64,000 nt of DNA from Colius striatus (taxonomy: Eukaryota; Chordata; Aves; Coliiformes; Coliidae), in contig NC_084772.1 in NCBI RefSeq assembly GCF_028858725.1, positions 12,903,048 through 12,967,047 of the forward strand, given 5' to 3'. The notes beneath the pieces were generated by a model, which saw only the letters and a list, made by a program, of their open reading frames with translations, was not told the origin of the DNA and did not search any database. The translations under genes were made by a program, and so were the position numbers. Position 1 is the first letter of the stretch, and every line of letters starts with the position of its first letter. Shown piece after piece: positions 13,297-28,200 of the stretch.

Positions 13297-16200
13297 CTAT
13301 AATTAAAAAAAGTCATTCCGTATGTAATATACTCATTTTTTACATCATCTGCTTCTCCAAAAGTAATCATCATGCAACATACCCAGTGGCTGGGACAATT
13401 TGAGGCACAGTCACTGGGGTCTCCACTTTCATAGAATAGATTATAGAAAATAACTAAATATTTCTCTGACCACATTAGGCAAACTTTAGGAGCAGGACAA
13501 TTAGTCTGAAACAGGAGGTATGACAGAGGTGACTTTTCATCATCCAAGTCAGTGATATCAGTGAAATCAGGATGGTCAGGAAACTAAAGGCAATGATCAC
13601 CTCTAAAGACAGAGCATTTGGCTCTTCTCTTTATGCTGAAAACCAGGAGTAAAAAGATAAATCGAATAAAACCCCCACAGATATTAAAAGCGAAACCATA
13701 TATGTGGAATCCTGCACTGTTTCACGAGTTCCTAACAAAATGGGCATCAAAGCATTTACGGCAATAGATAGGAAAGATTCTGTGACCATCGTGAGTTCAT
13801 AGGTAAATATGAGTTCCAAGTGTGGTTTGAATATGCACTGGTACTTTCTCTGGCAAGATACTAGAGAACTAGAACATGTCAACTAGTTTTAGGAATATGA
13901 GCTTCATTTGAGAAAGTCACTGTTTGCCCTGCAGTACTCCACCTTTGACTTTCCATACCTGTAACTCTCAAGCATCTTTTACCTCCTATCTCTGTGAGTT
14001 ATGACTCATAACCGTGGAAACAACCATCTGGTTTTAGCATATTTTTTTAGGAGCTATTACTGACACAAACACTGTATTTCAGTATTTTCTAGGCCCAATA
14101 ACACAACTTTTGAGAATACATATATATAGAAAATATCCACATACATCCAAGTCCAGATTTCTACTACTGCATATAGTAAACAAAAACTTAATTTAAAAGA
14201 TTTTATTATTATTATTATTATATAGACATTGTTCTATGTACCCTAGAATATTTTCTATCACTTGTGACAAGTTTAACATCTACACAAAAAAATAAAAGCT
14301 ACAAGTAAGGTCTGAGAACAAAAGAAGAGATATCTAGAAATCCATAATCTAGGTCCTCTCTGTCCTCACATACTGCACTAGAACAGCCGATTTTGGTAGA
14401 AGACTTCTATGGTTTGTCAGACACTGGTTTTGTTTTCTTTTGCACAAAGAAGACAACAAGGGATTTTTGTTTGTATAAACTTGGAGAAGAGTGCTGAATA
14501 TTTGAGGCAGAAAATGGAAAACTTTACAATTGTCAGAAAAATGCTACACAAATGAGCTTTTATTTTCCATGAGTGCTAAGTACTTGATTTATCCTCTTAA
14601 AATCAAATTCCTGAGGATAGCATCACAAAATTTATCTCCTGCCTTGATGGTCTTCATGCTAAGTCTAAAGGATTTTCATTTTTACATTTCACATGGTGTG
14701 GATGTGATACTCATAACAGGGTCAAAGAGCTGCTATGAAGAAACTGGGCTGCTATGCATTCAGTGCATAGACAACCAAACTACTCTTTGGTCTTGTCCAA
14801 TTAGTTGTTAAACTGCCCTCATATCCCGACTGATACATGTAGTTGTCCATATAACTAACAGTGACTCAAATATTCAGTGAGGAGTTCAAAAGATTCTAGC
14901 CACAAATGAAAAACAACAACTAAACCTGAAAAAGGGGGAAAACTAAGATTTTTGATGGGGTTAAAAACCTCAGTGTTTGAAATAGAATGAGCATCTCCAA
15001 AGGTAATCTACTTAGGACTCACAAGGCCCAAATGTGACAAGTCTTTTAAACCATGGTAAAATCAAATTCATATAAAGGTAGCTACCTAACAAACCCAAAA
15101 CTATTTAAGTTGGTGGAAGCTACTGGAAAAACGCTTAAGCCCAGAACTTAAATATAAATCTAAAACCAACCAAACTACAAAACATTAACTAATTTGTTCA
15201 CTTAAGAAAACAAAAATCCAACACTGATTCCAATTAGACCTTCACATTCCTGTGAGGTCCAGCAGTGCCTGGGTACCACTGCCTGCTGAGGGGAGCTGAG
15301 CACAAAGACTCAAGGGATCTTGAGAAAATATTAATTGACCAGGATACTCATATGCTTTCTCTATACACACCCCCTATGACCTCACTTGCTTTAGCATACA
15401 TTTACCACACAGTCATGCATAATCTCACTAGCTGTAAGTAATACAGTCTCAATCCTCTATTTCCAGATCATGTTGCCAGGACTGAGGTACTTTTATCTCC
15501 TACAAGCAATCTTCTATACAAAAATCAAGATAGTGCTCTTGATTTCACGAATACAATTTTAAAGCGAAGTTTATACTTTTCTCTAATTAATAGCTGAAGA
15601 AAGCACAATGTATCTTTTACCTTCGTTCTGCTTAGTATTTTAGCTATTCCAATTTTTATTAGGGTATAAATCTGTGACTACATTATAAATAAACATATTG
15701 TCTGAAATAAAAACACAATTTGGGCACAAACTAGGATTCCAATTAAAATATAAAAATCAATGCCACAGCATTTATAAAGACCATCATTGTAGCTCCTGAA
15801 CAGAATCATTTACTTCCATCTTACATTGGCATCAACTATATGATTACTTTATTTATTTTTAATATTACATGGAAGATGGATATGAAATGTTTTAATTACA
15901 ATTGGGACTACATTTTTTTCAGTCTACTGAGAAAAATTCTATTAATATATGTCTTATTTTACTTTGAGGAACTTCATCGTGAAAAAGAGGTTGGGGTTAG
16001 ATACTGAAAAACACACACATTTATATATAAAGAGGGCTGGCATTCTTCCCAATTTCCCATAAAGGTCAACTTTTAAGTCCAAATGAGGAAGTTTTCAGAA
16101 GTCATTTTGTGGAACAAAGATGCCATCCAGTGGTCATCTAGATTGATATCTTTCCCTTTTCATCCCAGCACAATACTTAAAAATTTTGTGTTTCTTGGCA

Positions 16201-19200
16201 TGTATCTCTGCAATCATACTAATCAAAATGTTTCAGTACTTATATCTGGTTTTCACTGAATTACATTCTGAGTCTTATGGGATAAATCTAATGTTCCAAC
16301 ACACCTGCAATTTTTAAGACAACGTGGGTTCTTGAACACTTTCCAAAGGTAAGCTACCTCATGAAGTACTCCAAGAGTTCAACTCTTCCTCCTATAGTCC
16401 ACCTACTGAAACACCTCTCCCTCTTCATTAAAAACATTCATGCAACTACAAAAAAAACCCACTTAAATTTGAAAATCCAAATTATTTGCAGCACAATAGT
16501 CCATAAAATATTTCAAATATTTTGCTTAAAATAAGACAACCCACTGTAAAGATCTGGTAGCATTTTTCTTTTGAACAACTCTTAACTGCACAATTGCATA
16601 CTGTTTTCCTTTGTCATGCACTTCTTAAGATTTGAGCCAATGAAGTCCACATCTGCAATACTGAACTGCTCCCAGATCAGCTGTAAGAATACACAAAGCA
16701 ACAGGGACAACATTATGCTATTGATTCCCCTCCTCTCAAAAGTGAAATTTCACGTTGTTAGGGCAAAGTACCTACACACATGCAAGACTTTGAGCAAGTC
16801 AAGCAAGTTCCATGAATTAGAAGATCGGAGATCAGCAACAACACATATGATATAAAAAGTGACTTGAAATTATATTAACAACCCTTCCTATATCACATGT
16901 CATAATGGCATAAATTTTATTTACATAAATTTATTATAACGTTTATTCTAACCTTCAAGCTTTAATTTAAAATTTCTCCCTAGGACTTGTCATACAATTC
17001 ACAGAATCACAGAATCATTCTGGTTGGAAATGATCTTTAAGATCATTGAGTTCTACCACTCACCTCATATTGCCAAGCCCATCACCAAGCCATGTCCCTC
17101 AGCACCTCATCTATACAGCTTTTCAGTATCTCCAGGGATGGTAACTCCACCACCTCCCTGGGCAGCCTATGCCAGTGTCTAACAACCCTCTCAGTGAAAA
17201 AGCTCTTGCTAATCTCCAGTCTTCACCAGTTCATCTTTCTTTGAACACACTCCAGAACCTCAGTGTCTTTCTTGCAGTGAGGAGTCCAATATTGAACACA
17301 GTATTCAAAGTACAGTCCCACCACTCAAGGTGTATGTTGGATCTTGTCACTGATAAGCAAAAGGCATGACAGAACACACCACATTCGTGGTCAGCATTTT
17401 TCTTTATTTTTGAAAAATATGGAAAAAAATACATCATCACCTTAGAGCTTGAAATATTTACTTAGGAAAACAAGGAAACTTAAAGCTTACAGTTTTATGT
17501 CATATATCATTTTGAGAGGAAAATTCTTAAGTTATCCAGAGTTACAGTTACAGTTTATTAGTTTATTTTTAGTTTAGTAGTTTACTAGTTTATTAATTAA
17601 TTAATATTTTATTAGTTTAATTTATAGTGTATTAGTTAAACTATATTGTTAACACCTATATTACCTTTCTATCTCTCCTTAAAAGACAGGCTGCTTTGAA
17701 CATTATTAGATGTAACACTGTGCATTTTGAGGCATTTTGACAGAACTATGTTAAATTTTTCTTTTAAAAAATAAAATAACAGGCAACAGATTCTTTTAGC
17801 TCTGCAAAAGTGGCCTGAAAACAAATCTTTCATTCCCAGGTAGGCTTCCAAAGAAAGTGTTGTTCAGCATCAGTATAAAATACAAATGGTAAGATGAGGT
17901 TCATATGATCTCAGTCATTCCATAGAACTGATTCTGAAAAAAATTGCATCACATTGGCTGCACAAAACCTGATACTGGCAGGCTCCAAGAGGTTACATAA
18001 AAGTTCAAAATATTGTTTCAGGAAAAGAAAGGTTGCCATGAAGGAGGGAACATGTGGCTAGCTGGTACATTATGGTAAACATAGCATCATCACACACATT
18101 AAGTAATGGAATAGTTCTATGTTTTGTCACATTTTACATGCAATGCCACTAAGTCTTAATCAGTACTGTTAGGAAGCTGTAGCATAATGCAAAAGTACAA
18201 ATGTGTATCTCCATTCTTGGAGATGTGTAGAACTGGACAAGTCTCTGATCAAATCAATCTTGCTCTGAGTCAGAAGCTGGACTAGCTAACCTCCCAAGGT
18301 CCCTTCCAATTGAAATGATTCTGACTCAGTATCAGGGGCAATAAATGTTTCCACTAGTTCTTTTTATTAACCACAAGGTGAACTATGGGTAACAATTATT
18401 TTGAGAGTCTTCTACTTTCACTGTCATCAGTGCTACATTATGTAGGCGCAAGTTCTGAGGTTACCGAACTAGATGATGATGTACACAGCATTTGTAGCTA
18501 AATAAATGTGTAGCCCTTAGCAGTGTGCCTTCTGCTTTATCTCTCCCCATTACACAAACCTCTAGCTGGTCTACTGTGGTACAAATCTAAGTCTGGATCT
18601 CTACCATTAAAAAATCCCGGCGAATTAGAAAAAAATGGAATACAACTTTTCATCCTTAGATATTACTATAGTTGAAAGGTCAATTAAATTAAATTGTTTA
18701 TAGTTCTCTCTGAATAAACTAGCAAAAATAAACTGGAATACTGCAAAAGGTGGCATAAAATTTCATGAATACAACAACCTGACATTTCAAAAGTCTTGGG
18801 CTGAAAACTCAGCATCATAGAAAAACTACTATCCAGTGAACTCATGTAAGCAGTGTTATAGTTCATTAGTAAATGCTGGAATTTGCAAAAAAATGCTAAT
18901 TGCTACGTCTTTCACGTAATTCCTTCCTGTACTTTCCACAGTCCAGAACAGAAGAAACTGAAAATAACGAAGTTGATGTTTCCATTTCTAGTGACCAACA
19001 CTTTGCTCACAAGAGTGAAAAGCTCAAGTAAGTTATTTTAAAGAAAGTAGAATGTAAAATAATGAAACAAATATGCAATAATAAAACACTAAGGGCAAAA
19101 TAAATTTATACATAACACAACTATTTTTCAAAATTCTTGCTTTGCTTTAGATGCTAGTTTGCCTTCTGGCTAAAAACACATTCTTCACACATGCTGGGAA

Positions 19201-22200
19201 TGTTGAGGAAAAGTAGTCAGCATTCAGAGGATTAATACAGATTTCCAGCTCTGTGCCTTTAGGCTTAATAGTCAGACATCTATTTGTCCTCAGGAGAGGT
19301 TAGGGGTTGAAATGCAAATATGCAAACAAATGAATTCTTTGTTAAGATATCAAGGAAAAGCTTGATCTTTGCTGCTGTTTAATAAATCCTTGCAATTTTA
19401 TGGATTTGTTTAAATGTAGCTTTGTGTCTTACTATTTTGAAGGAGAAAACAATGCAAGGAAACAAACACATTCATTCTGACTAAAATTTGTTCTCTGGAG
19501 GAAAAATGACATACACCCTTGACAGCTTATTTACCAAACTCACTAAAGATTTATTGATTTATCAATCAGTGCCTTGAGCATTTGCTTCTCCCCAAGGGAA
19601 AATTAACAATTCCAGCTAACCTAATATATTCTATGTATAAACTAAGTGAATGCAAGAATCAATCCTGGCACAGTTTACAACATTCAGTTAAAAAAATGCT
19701 GTCCCTTTTGGTGTATGTAAAATTGAAAGCTATACTAACGAAGAATAAATGCTCATGTTGCTTACAAACATAAAAAATACTTATTAAGACAGTACAATTG
19801 AACCCAACAGACATTTTAAATCATTTAAATACTCAGTGGGAGGCAAAAGCATTGGAAAATAAAAAATTGAATGATTTTGCTTCTAGATTAATACTAAGTA
19901 CTACCACTATTAGTTGCAACACTGACATGCCTCAAAGCAGAGATATTTCAGAGCTACAAATTCTCCTTTGCTTCACCTGCAAAAGCATAAGCCTAACAAG
20001 TAATTACTGGTTTGATGATTTCAGAGCATCATAAGAATTCCAGAAGATGAAAATGAAAACCTTGGAATATTTTATAATTTATCAAGGAAAGGAAATATTT
20101 AAACACAAATAAAATGTACCTTCATCAATAGAAAAAAAAATATGGTAGCAAAAGCAAAATGCAGTAAACAGAAAAATAGCTTTCCATTACAAAGAATAAA
20201 AATATCTAATATACACATAAAAGTTTGAAGTACAAAGAACTCATATAGCAGCTGTGCTATAGCATCAATGCTACTGTGTTGAACCTTTGCAAACTCTTTA
20301 CTACAGGGCCTCCCAGAATGCCTCAACCACTGTCACCTAAGTAAGCATGTGAAAAATAGATACAGCAAAGTCTTCTCTTTAAAACAAAGAACAACAATCC
20401 CACCAAAAAAAAGCCCCCAAACCCACTACCATACCATATAGTATTTGCTCTATGCTGATGAGTGAATAGCTGCAGAAGCCTACCAACAGGATGTCTTGTC
20501 ACCACAATTAGTATCTACTCAGCAAGACACATTTCATATGAACATTGGAGTCTGACACAGAAAACCAACAAGGTGTTTTTTTACAACTTCATACACATAA
20601 TTCAATTACCCAGAAGTTTTATGATAATCCACAGAACTGAAGGCTTTACTAAACATTAAAAAGTGCATTTGGAGAAAAATCCTCAAGACATGTCATGACC
20701 TCCTCCTTTTTTTAAAAATAGAACTAAATAAGAAAATTGCCATCCATCACAGTAAGAAAAGGGAGGAATTATTGTAAAACAGTGCCCTCTGGTGTTAAGC
20801 GAATTCTAAACCTTATTTTATGTTCACAATCCCCCCCAACCACCCCCCTGCATTTTTATTATTATTTTTTATTTTTTTACCTGAAAGAACCACCTCCAGG
20901 GTCATTCAGCTTGTTTTTCTGATTTGCAGAGACCTGAACACCAAAGCCCCCAGGACTTTTGCTGGCTTGTATTGTTGGTGCCTTCCCTACTGTGCCTGAA
21001 AAACACCAAGCAATGTTATTATGAGCTGTCTTAGACAATTTACATCAAAGAACCTTCTGTCCAGGAACTAAATTTAACTGTCTGTAAATTGCAAACAAAG
21101 GAAGTTATTATTTTTAAAGATTACACTGCTGAAGAAGAACAATTTAAAATACAAAATTTATTTTAACATTACAGTTTGCTCAATATTTACAGAATACTGA
21201 AGATTCCAAGACTGAAAACTGTTGGCCATAACTGGTTATAATACACATAACAGTTATAAGAGTGTTTGCAATTGCCAGCAAACCATTTTTCTACATACTC
21301 TGCACAGAATAAAGAAGCAGAATTTCAAATGTTCTTAACACAGATGCTTTGAGTCACAGTGACTTGGGGTATTAACTATGCCTTTTACATTTTTGTAGAT
21401 ACGTATTTCTTTGTTGCAGTGAAAAACATTTTCAGAATTAAAGAAAATGTTTTATATTGTATGTAAGAGAAAAAATACTATTGTAAAATTCCACATTAAC
21501 TCCCCTCATGAAGGTCATCTTTTAAATCACTGTTTTAAAAATAATTAATTAATTCATATCTCTATCTAGATGTTAGAGGTCTATATGTAGAAGTAAAACT
21601 GGCCTAAATTAGCCAAAATGTGATGGATATTCAGCTTCTTGTGACAATTAAAAATTTGGATATTAATTCCTCTTTGATATTTGGGAAAATCTAACAAAAA
21701 TAATTACAAATTTATACTGTGAATTAGTAAATCAGCAGACCTATGGTATTATTTAAAATATTGTTTCAGTATTCAACTGAAAAAGCACTGACAAATGAAA
21801 CTTTTGCAGAAAACCCTCTTTTACTGTTTAAACACATGTTTACTTGACTTATATTTTATTTCCTTTAACCCCTCTTATATTTTGGCATGAGAAAATAACT
21901 AATTTGTATGTCTACTTGACTTAAAAGATCTCACCTTTTTCTTGTACATCACTCAATTTTATTGAGTGTTACGTACACAGTCTTTGAGAATTTGAGAAGC
22001 ACATGAAAGTTATTCCTGCACACCTATAACTCAGTTGCATATAAATGGCACAGTATGAACCTTAGTAGAGTTATATGATTTCTCTTTCATGAATTATAAA
22101 AACCTGAAACACAACTAACCCAAGAAATCCTTTTTAGAACACTTCTCTGCTAAAACAAAAGTTAGTTTTGAATGAGCCCAGTCTTATTTTATTTTTAAGT

Positions 22201-25200
22201 CTTCATCAACTTCAACATATGATTTCAAAGCAAAACAATTTGACAGTGTTCATTCAGTTCTTTAATCTGTATGAATAAACTGTTGTGTGGCCTCTGAACG
22301 TTAGCAAATACCAAACAGGATTTAGAGCTTCAAGCTCCAAGCCTGGGGAACAAAAATATTTTGTCATCAAAATATCCAAGGTCCGTGAGATGTCACAGGT
22401 AGCATTAGCTCATGGACCAGACAATTCATTTATCTATTTCAGATGAACTAACTGAAAGGTGCTCTACTAAGGGAATTAGAAGGAAAAAAATAATACAACA
22501 ATAAAAATTAACATATCTCTGCTTTCTACAGTTAACAGCTAGGAAATTGAAAGTGTGTTAACCTTCAAAATTACTGCAATGGCAAAATTAAGGTAACAGT
22601 GGCACTCCTCCAGAATTATTAGTATCATATTATTTTAGAACTAGTATCAATGGTTTGTTTTCTACAGAATAAAATTTTTCATTAACAAAAAAAAACTAAG
22701 GAAAAAACTCAACTCAAAAACATACAGTAGCAGAGTAGTTCACTTCTTGATCTCAGAAAAACAGTATGTCTACATTGGATATGGAAATGTAATTCTATTC
22801 AAATGGATCTGGCAAAGTAAATACAAGTTGTGCGATGACATACAAGTTTCCTGATTGAAATTACAACTGTGCATAGTTATGCAGTTAGACACAAAATATG
22901 GCTAAAATATTGACCTGTACTATGAAGCAGGGCATATTTTGAAAATTAAAATCACCTATGGGCCTAGATATTTCACAGGATTGGTAATGATATACAGAGT
23001 CTTTCACCAGTGGGTCTTAAGTTTCAAATTTTAAGTGACGTGATCTAGAGAAATAAGCCCAAATTTGAAGCTTATAAATTCCTAGTTGCATTTCAGCACA
23101 GGTTAAATAGCTGTAATGAATACTCTGCCTAATTATTTTATTCTTTGGCTCTATTCCCCCATCCCTAAGATATAATTCATCTAATTATTACACTGATAAA
23201 GGCTTTGACAAAGGAGTGTGAATTTTTTGTGCAGTAACTGTAGTGTTACTTCCCCTGGTGTGGAAGTAATTTTATTAATAAAGAAGTCCTTAAAGTCTGT
23301 CAACTTTATCTATACTTATTGTTTCAAAAAGCATTAATCTATTCACATGGATGTATTAATAATAATGTAAAGATACATTACACTAGAAGAGTCACTCCTA
23401 TCTGAGAAGGAAAATACACCATTCTGTAGAAGCCAGCTCAGTTCTGGTGTAACTATTCTTAAAAAAATAAACTCTACAAAATCCTACTACTGTAATTTTC
23501 TATACAGACCACATCCTATTCCAGTATCTTATCTCCTTCTACAGGAATACCTAGGCTAGTGTAAAATACCATTACACTGGTGTTCAACAGTAGAAAGTTT
23601 TAACAATATCTTAAAATGAAAATAAACTGGTATCTGATGGTATGCCACAGCAGCATCTCTTAGAGCTGCAAGCCACAGGCAGGCTTTTCCCTAGACGTGG
23701 GCTGAAGGATCAGTATTTCTACAATGGGAAGTTTTCTAAATTTCTGTTTGCTTTGTCTGAGTAATTAAAATATTATAGTGGTGGGCTTAAACAAGTTTGG
23801 AAATAGGAATAAGTTCACCTGTAAGCAGGACTTTGCATGAATTGGTCTTTATGAACCACTGTCTTCCTTAAGCCAGACTGCTAGTTAAGTTGCATTTCAC
23901 TGAGTGATCAGTGGTTATCATGAATAAATTTGTATTTTGAATCCACTGCTTACAAGACAGATGCCTGTATTATGCAAATTCTTGGCTCACTGTTGACTTT
24001 CAGAACTTAGAGACAGAACAAGCAAAGAAATGAAATCAACCTTTGCTCTCAAGCACATTAGTCAGAAGTGGAAGTTCATGCTGTAAGATGCCAAATACCT
24101 TCCCTCTTAATAAACTCAGGACATTAGTAACAGTGCTACCAAATACATGCCTTTAATGACAAGTAAATGCATTTTGTCCTAACTTAGAAACACGGGATTA
24201 CAATGAGAGCTTGGTCTCCATGTCCATCCTAGCTATGGACTCTCTGAAGAGGACAGACCAAGTAGAACATCAACTACTATTAACAGTGATCATTGGTGAT
24301 TTTGATGCTTTCTTTTCCCAAGGCGAACGGGAAAGACCAAGCAATGAAGTCAAACAGGCAGCAATAACTTTTATGTGCATGTAAACGAGTTTGATTTCTG
24401 ATTCAGTACCTAAAGATGACAAACTCTGTATTCCATTACAAACCCTTGATCATCTAAATGCCCACATCCAAAAAGATACTCTTGCACATAATCAGGTAAA
24501 AGAAAAATCGAGCCTAATAGGTCCAGTGGTAGAAAGAAACAAAGGGATATTTATTAGGAAGTCAGAAGGCTTCAAGAATCCTCTTCAAAAGTAGGATGTA
24601 TCAGGCAGACCTGTGCACAGACAGATGACAAATTTGTGTACAAACTCCACCTATTGCACCCCTGGCTAGTCGTGGTATGTCAGGTTGCTGCAGTCAGTCT
24701 CTGACCTCACCAAAGCGTATAACATACTGGCAGGGGGAAAAAAAAGGGCATGTGGGTTGAGAAATTTCTGTGCAACTCCTACTATGATCTCTGTAGCTGC
24801 AGAGACAGTGACTCTCACATTCTGCTTCAGGAGTGAGAGTTAAAAGTAGGATGATTAAATTGAGGCATCCTCTAAGCTTCAGGAAAAAAATGAAGTAGTC
24901 CTTTCTTGGCCCAGAGTCAGAGCTTAGGACAGTAAGAGACAAGCTCCTGACTTCTTTCAGAACTTTCCAAGAAAAACTGTTGAGCAAGGAGCTACGCATG
25001 TGAGAGTTTAGTCCTAAGGTTGTTTCAAAACATTTCACCATGTTGGTCTGAAATACCTTGAAACTGCAGAGTGAAAACATGCATTCCTCAGCCAGTATGA
25101 AGTAAAAAATAACTGCAAGGCTGCCAATGTCAACAGTGAAAGTTTTTCCCATGCTACTAGTTTGTAATTACAATGAAATTCATACAAAGGCAACAATCTC

Positions 25201-28200
25201 ACTAAAACATTTAAACCCATACCTTGTGGTCTAATGGTCTGAGTTATTACCACTGGCATCCTAATCTGGGTAGTCTGGCAAGCAGGGTTTCGTTTCACAG
25301 TTTGAGCAGATGTTGACTGGATAATCTGCTATTATTAAAAAAAAGTATACTTACATTATACTCTTTATACACAAACACACACAACGTAAATATACTAATA
25401 CCTGTAAGTACACATATAAGCATGTGGATCTCTAAAAGCATAACCAACTAGTGACAAAAGTCATGGTCATGTAATGCATGTGGTTGTGTGTGTGTGTATA
25501 TACCTATTTCACCATTAAGCTTTAAAAAAAATCAAATCATATTCGACCCAAATGTCATATGGCACAACTTTCATCAAAAATATATTTCAAATTAGTAAGG
25601 TAAATAGAAAAAAACAGCATTTTTGTAGAAGAAAAAGCTGTAATACTTTTAGTGGTATCCACCTATGACTGTTAGGCCTTTCACTATATACCTACACTTT
25701 CTAAAGAAAATACATACTAAGAGTAAATTCTAAAATATTATGGGTTCCAAAGTCAAATATACACAAGAAAGAAGACAACGTTTTGTGCTGATCGTATACT
25801 ATTCATCTTTTGAATGTTAAAATGGATATTTTCAAGATTTCACTTATTGCTAACTCAAGTTCTGGGGTCCTTTCCCAAAACTGGGTTAGGAACTTAGAAC
25901 TTGACCCATAAACAAATCAAACAAAAAAGAAAATCCCTGCAAAAGTCATAGCTAAGCAACAGCAAAATGTATGTTCATGAAATTAGGGACAAGATAGGCA
26001 CAGATGTAATGAACAGAAGATTCAAAAAGATGTATGGATGCTGCATAGCTAGAAAAAAGAAAACCATAAATAAGCTTTAAAAACCAAACACTGTCAAATA
26101 GCTGTGAATAAGATTACAACCACAACTCAGGCATGACAACTTCAGAAGTCATATGTGCTACTCATAGCCACAACTACGTTACTCCCATTGTGTAATGTGT
26201 CTGCTGTTTCTGAATTGCACGTCTGTCTCACATCCACAGGATGCAGTATTCCCTCCTAGAAGACAATACACCACGCTACATGAAACAAATAGGAACCACT
26301 GCACCTTTATTCAACACTAGTCAACATTATTCTTACAAACTGTATCTAAAACCACATTATTTAGCCAAATAATAAATGGCCAAATCTCTGACTTCAATAT
26401 ACGCTATGGAGAGAAGTAAAGGAGAAACAGGATTTTCAAACAAGATGTAAAAGTAGAGAATGAAGAGGCTACGGAACAAACAGAAAATTTTTCCATTAGC
26501 AGGAACCAGGGCTCCCAAATCAGAAGGAAGAGAGGTGAAAGCTACAAACAAGAATAATAATGAGAGAACGAGATCGGTAATGTAGTCTAGAGGAAAAAAA
26601 CAGAGGGTCATTTTTGAAGTTACAAATTTGTATTCTGTACATCCTAAAGTACCAAAAGTTGTAAAGTCATGATAAACCTGTGAATGTAGAAGTATTAGCA
26701 ATAGCTACCTTGCAGAAAGAGAAAATGGAAAAAACAGATTCATGATTCAGCTTTCAACTACGGCCACCAATGGAAAATGGAGCAAATGTAAATTTACTTG
26801 TTCAAGATAGGCAGTGAGTAAATAGTGACAGGAAATAAATAGAAGTGGTAAGTGAAAATGAATGAAAAAGTTCAATTTGACTGTATTTTGATGTACAGGA
26901 AACATGTACAGAGGTATTTTAATAAGTAAGGAGACAGAAGAGCCTACAGGAAAAGAAGACAACTTTGGTATGAAGAAAGAGAATATCGTCACTTTCACAG
27001 TAACTTAACAGATGAGTTTTCAGAGAATAATGAAGAAAAGCAGCCACAGCTTAACTGGCCAGAAGCCACGCCAAAAAGGAGATGGGTGATCTGTGGACAG
27101 AATTACTACCTAGCATTACAGTAATCATCTGTGATTAGATGGGATTTTTTTCCCTCTATGAAGCTATTTTTACAGTTCAGAATCAAGTCCTGTTTCACCT
27201 GATTAATATTTTAATATGAATGGCCTAAAAATTGAGACACTAACACCATTAAAGATAGAATAGTACTTAACCATTCACGATGACATAAGTAGTGACTGTT
27301 TTCTTTATTACCAAATATATTTTTAAAGTGTGCTTTAATAAGTACTATACTAGGACTTCAACAAATTTAAAAGTGCTAAAAGTGTAGAAAATTATTGAGA
27401 AGTAAACTTTTCCAAGAGGTATAGCTCAAACTCATAATCTTACATTCCATACAGAAACTGATCAGCCCCAAGTGAGTACTTTCTAAAACAAGCAATTGCA
27501 TCTGAACTCAGAGCAATGTTTTACACCAACTTAAATTCCAGTTTCTATACAGTTTTAAGACACATTTCAACATAGGTTCAATCTTCAGCAACATTACCAA
27601 ACAAAATAATGATCAAGACAGTGCCAAGGGAGCAAGTACTGTCATATACCAGCTTTTTAATCTTCAATTTATCAGTCAAAAGTTGAAGAATCATTTCCTA
27701 GGCTGCTGCACTTTGGAGGTCTTCAAGAAACACACTGAAGCAAGAGTCACACCCTTGTTTCCACAAGTGCAGTACATGAAAAAAACCCTACATTTTTTCT
27801 GTAAAATAATATTTTTCTGCAAAATAAGATGCACATTTGTCACAACATAAAGTATTAGCTTCTTCTTTTATTTCATCTTCTTACTTCTCTCCTTACTTAG
27901 ATTCACCATTTGTCTGTTCCTCCAGAGAAGCTCCTTCTCTCACTCCCCAAATGCTTCAGACTACTACTCTGTCCATTTCTAAAGTGCATTTTATTTTCAA
28001 ATCTGTAAAAAGGGATGTCATACAAAGGTGTTTCCATTAAATAAGCGTAATTATGAAGATGAAAAAAGGATATTTAACGATGACATTACTGATAGAATAA
28101 CAAAGCGGTGACAGTTGAAATAGTAATTTTTCTTAAGACTCTTCTTCAAAAAGCTTGAATTCTGTAATGGTATGAGAAGGGATTAATAGTGCTCACTGAA

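Larger units (their letters stand above)
13297..20880 (-). other. TAF4-like intron 9
   Basis: About 7.6 kb, AT-rich. It holds a minus-oriented CR1 tail (17001-17335), a plus-oriented CR1 fragment (18208-18324), a (TTA)n run (14202-14222), TTAGTTTA-like low-complexity DNA (17551-17642) and a plus-strand exon-like segment (18942-19027). Nothing else supportable. Confidence 0.8.

Noticed and set aside
13383..13425. Small exon-like piece ([15 protein letters not shown]) upstream of exon 10
   Set aside because: 43 nt, so it cannot be inserted between exons 9 and 10 without breaking frame; weak pyrimidine tract. It overlaps a short inverted repeat that may explain its GC content.
24694..25152. 152-codon minus frame next to exon 8
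   Set aside because: No recognisable domain, no splice support, starts within intron 8; likely chance in a GC-richer patch.
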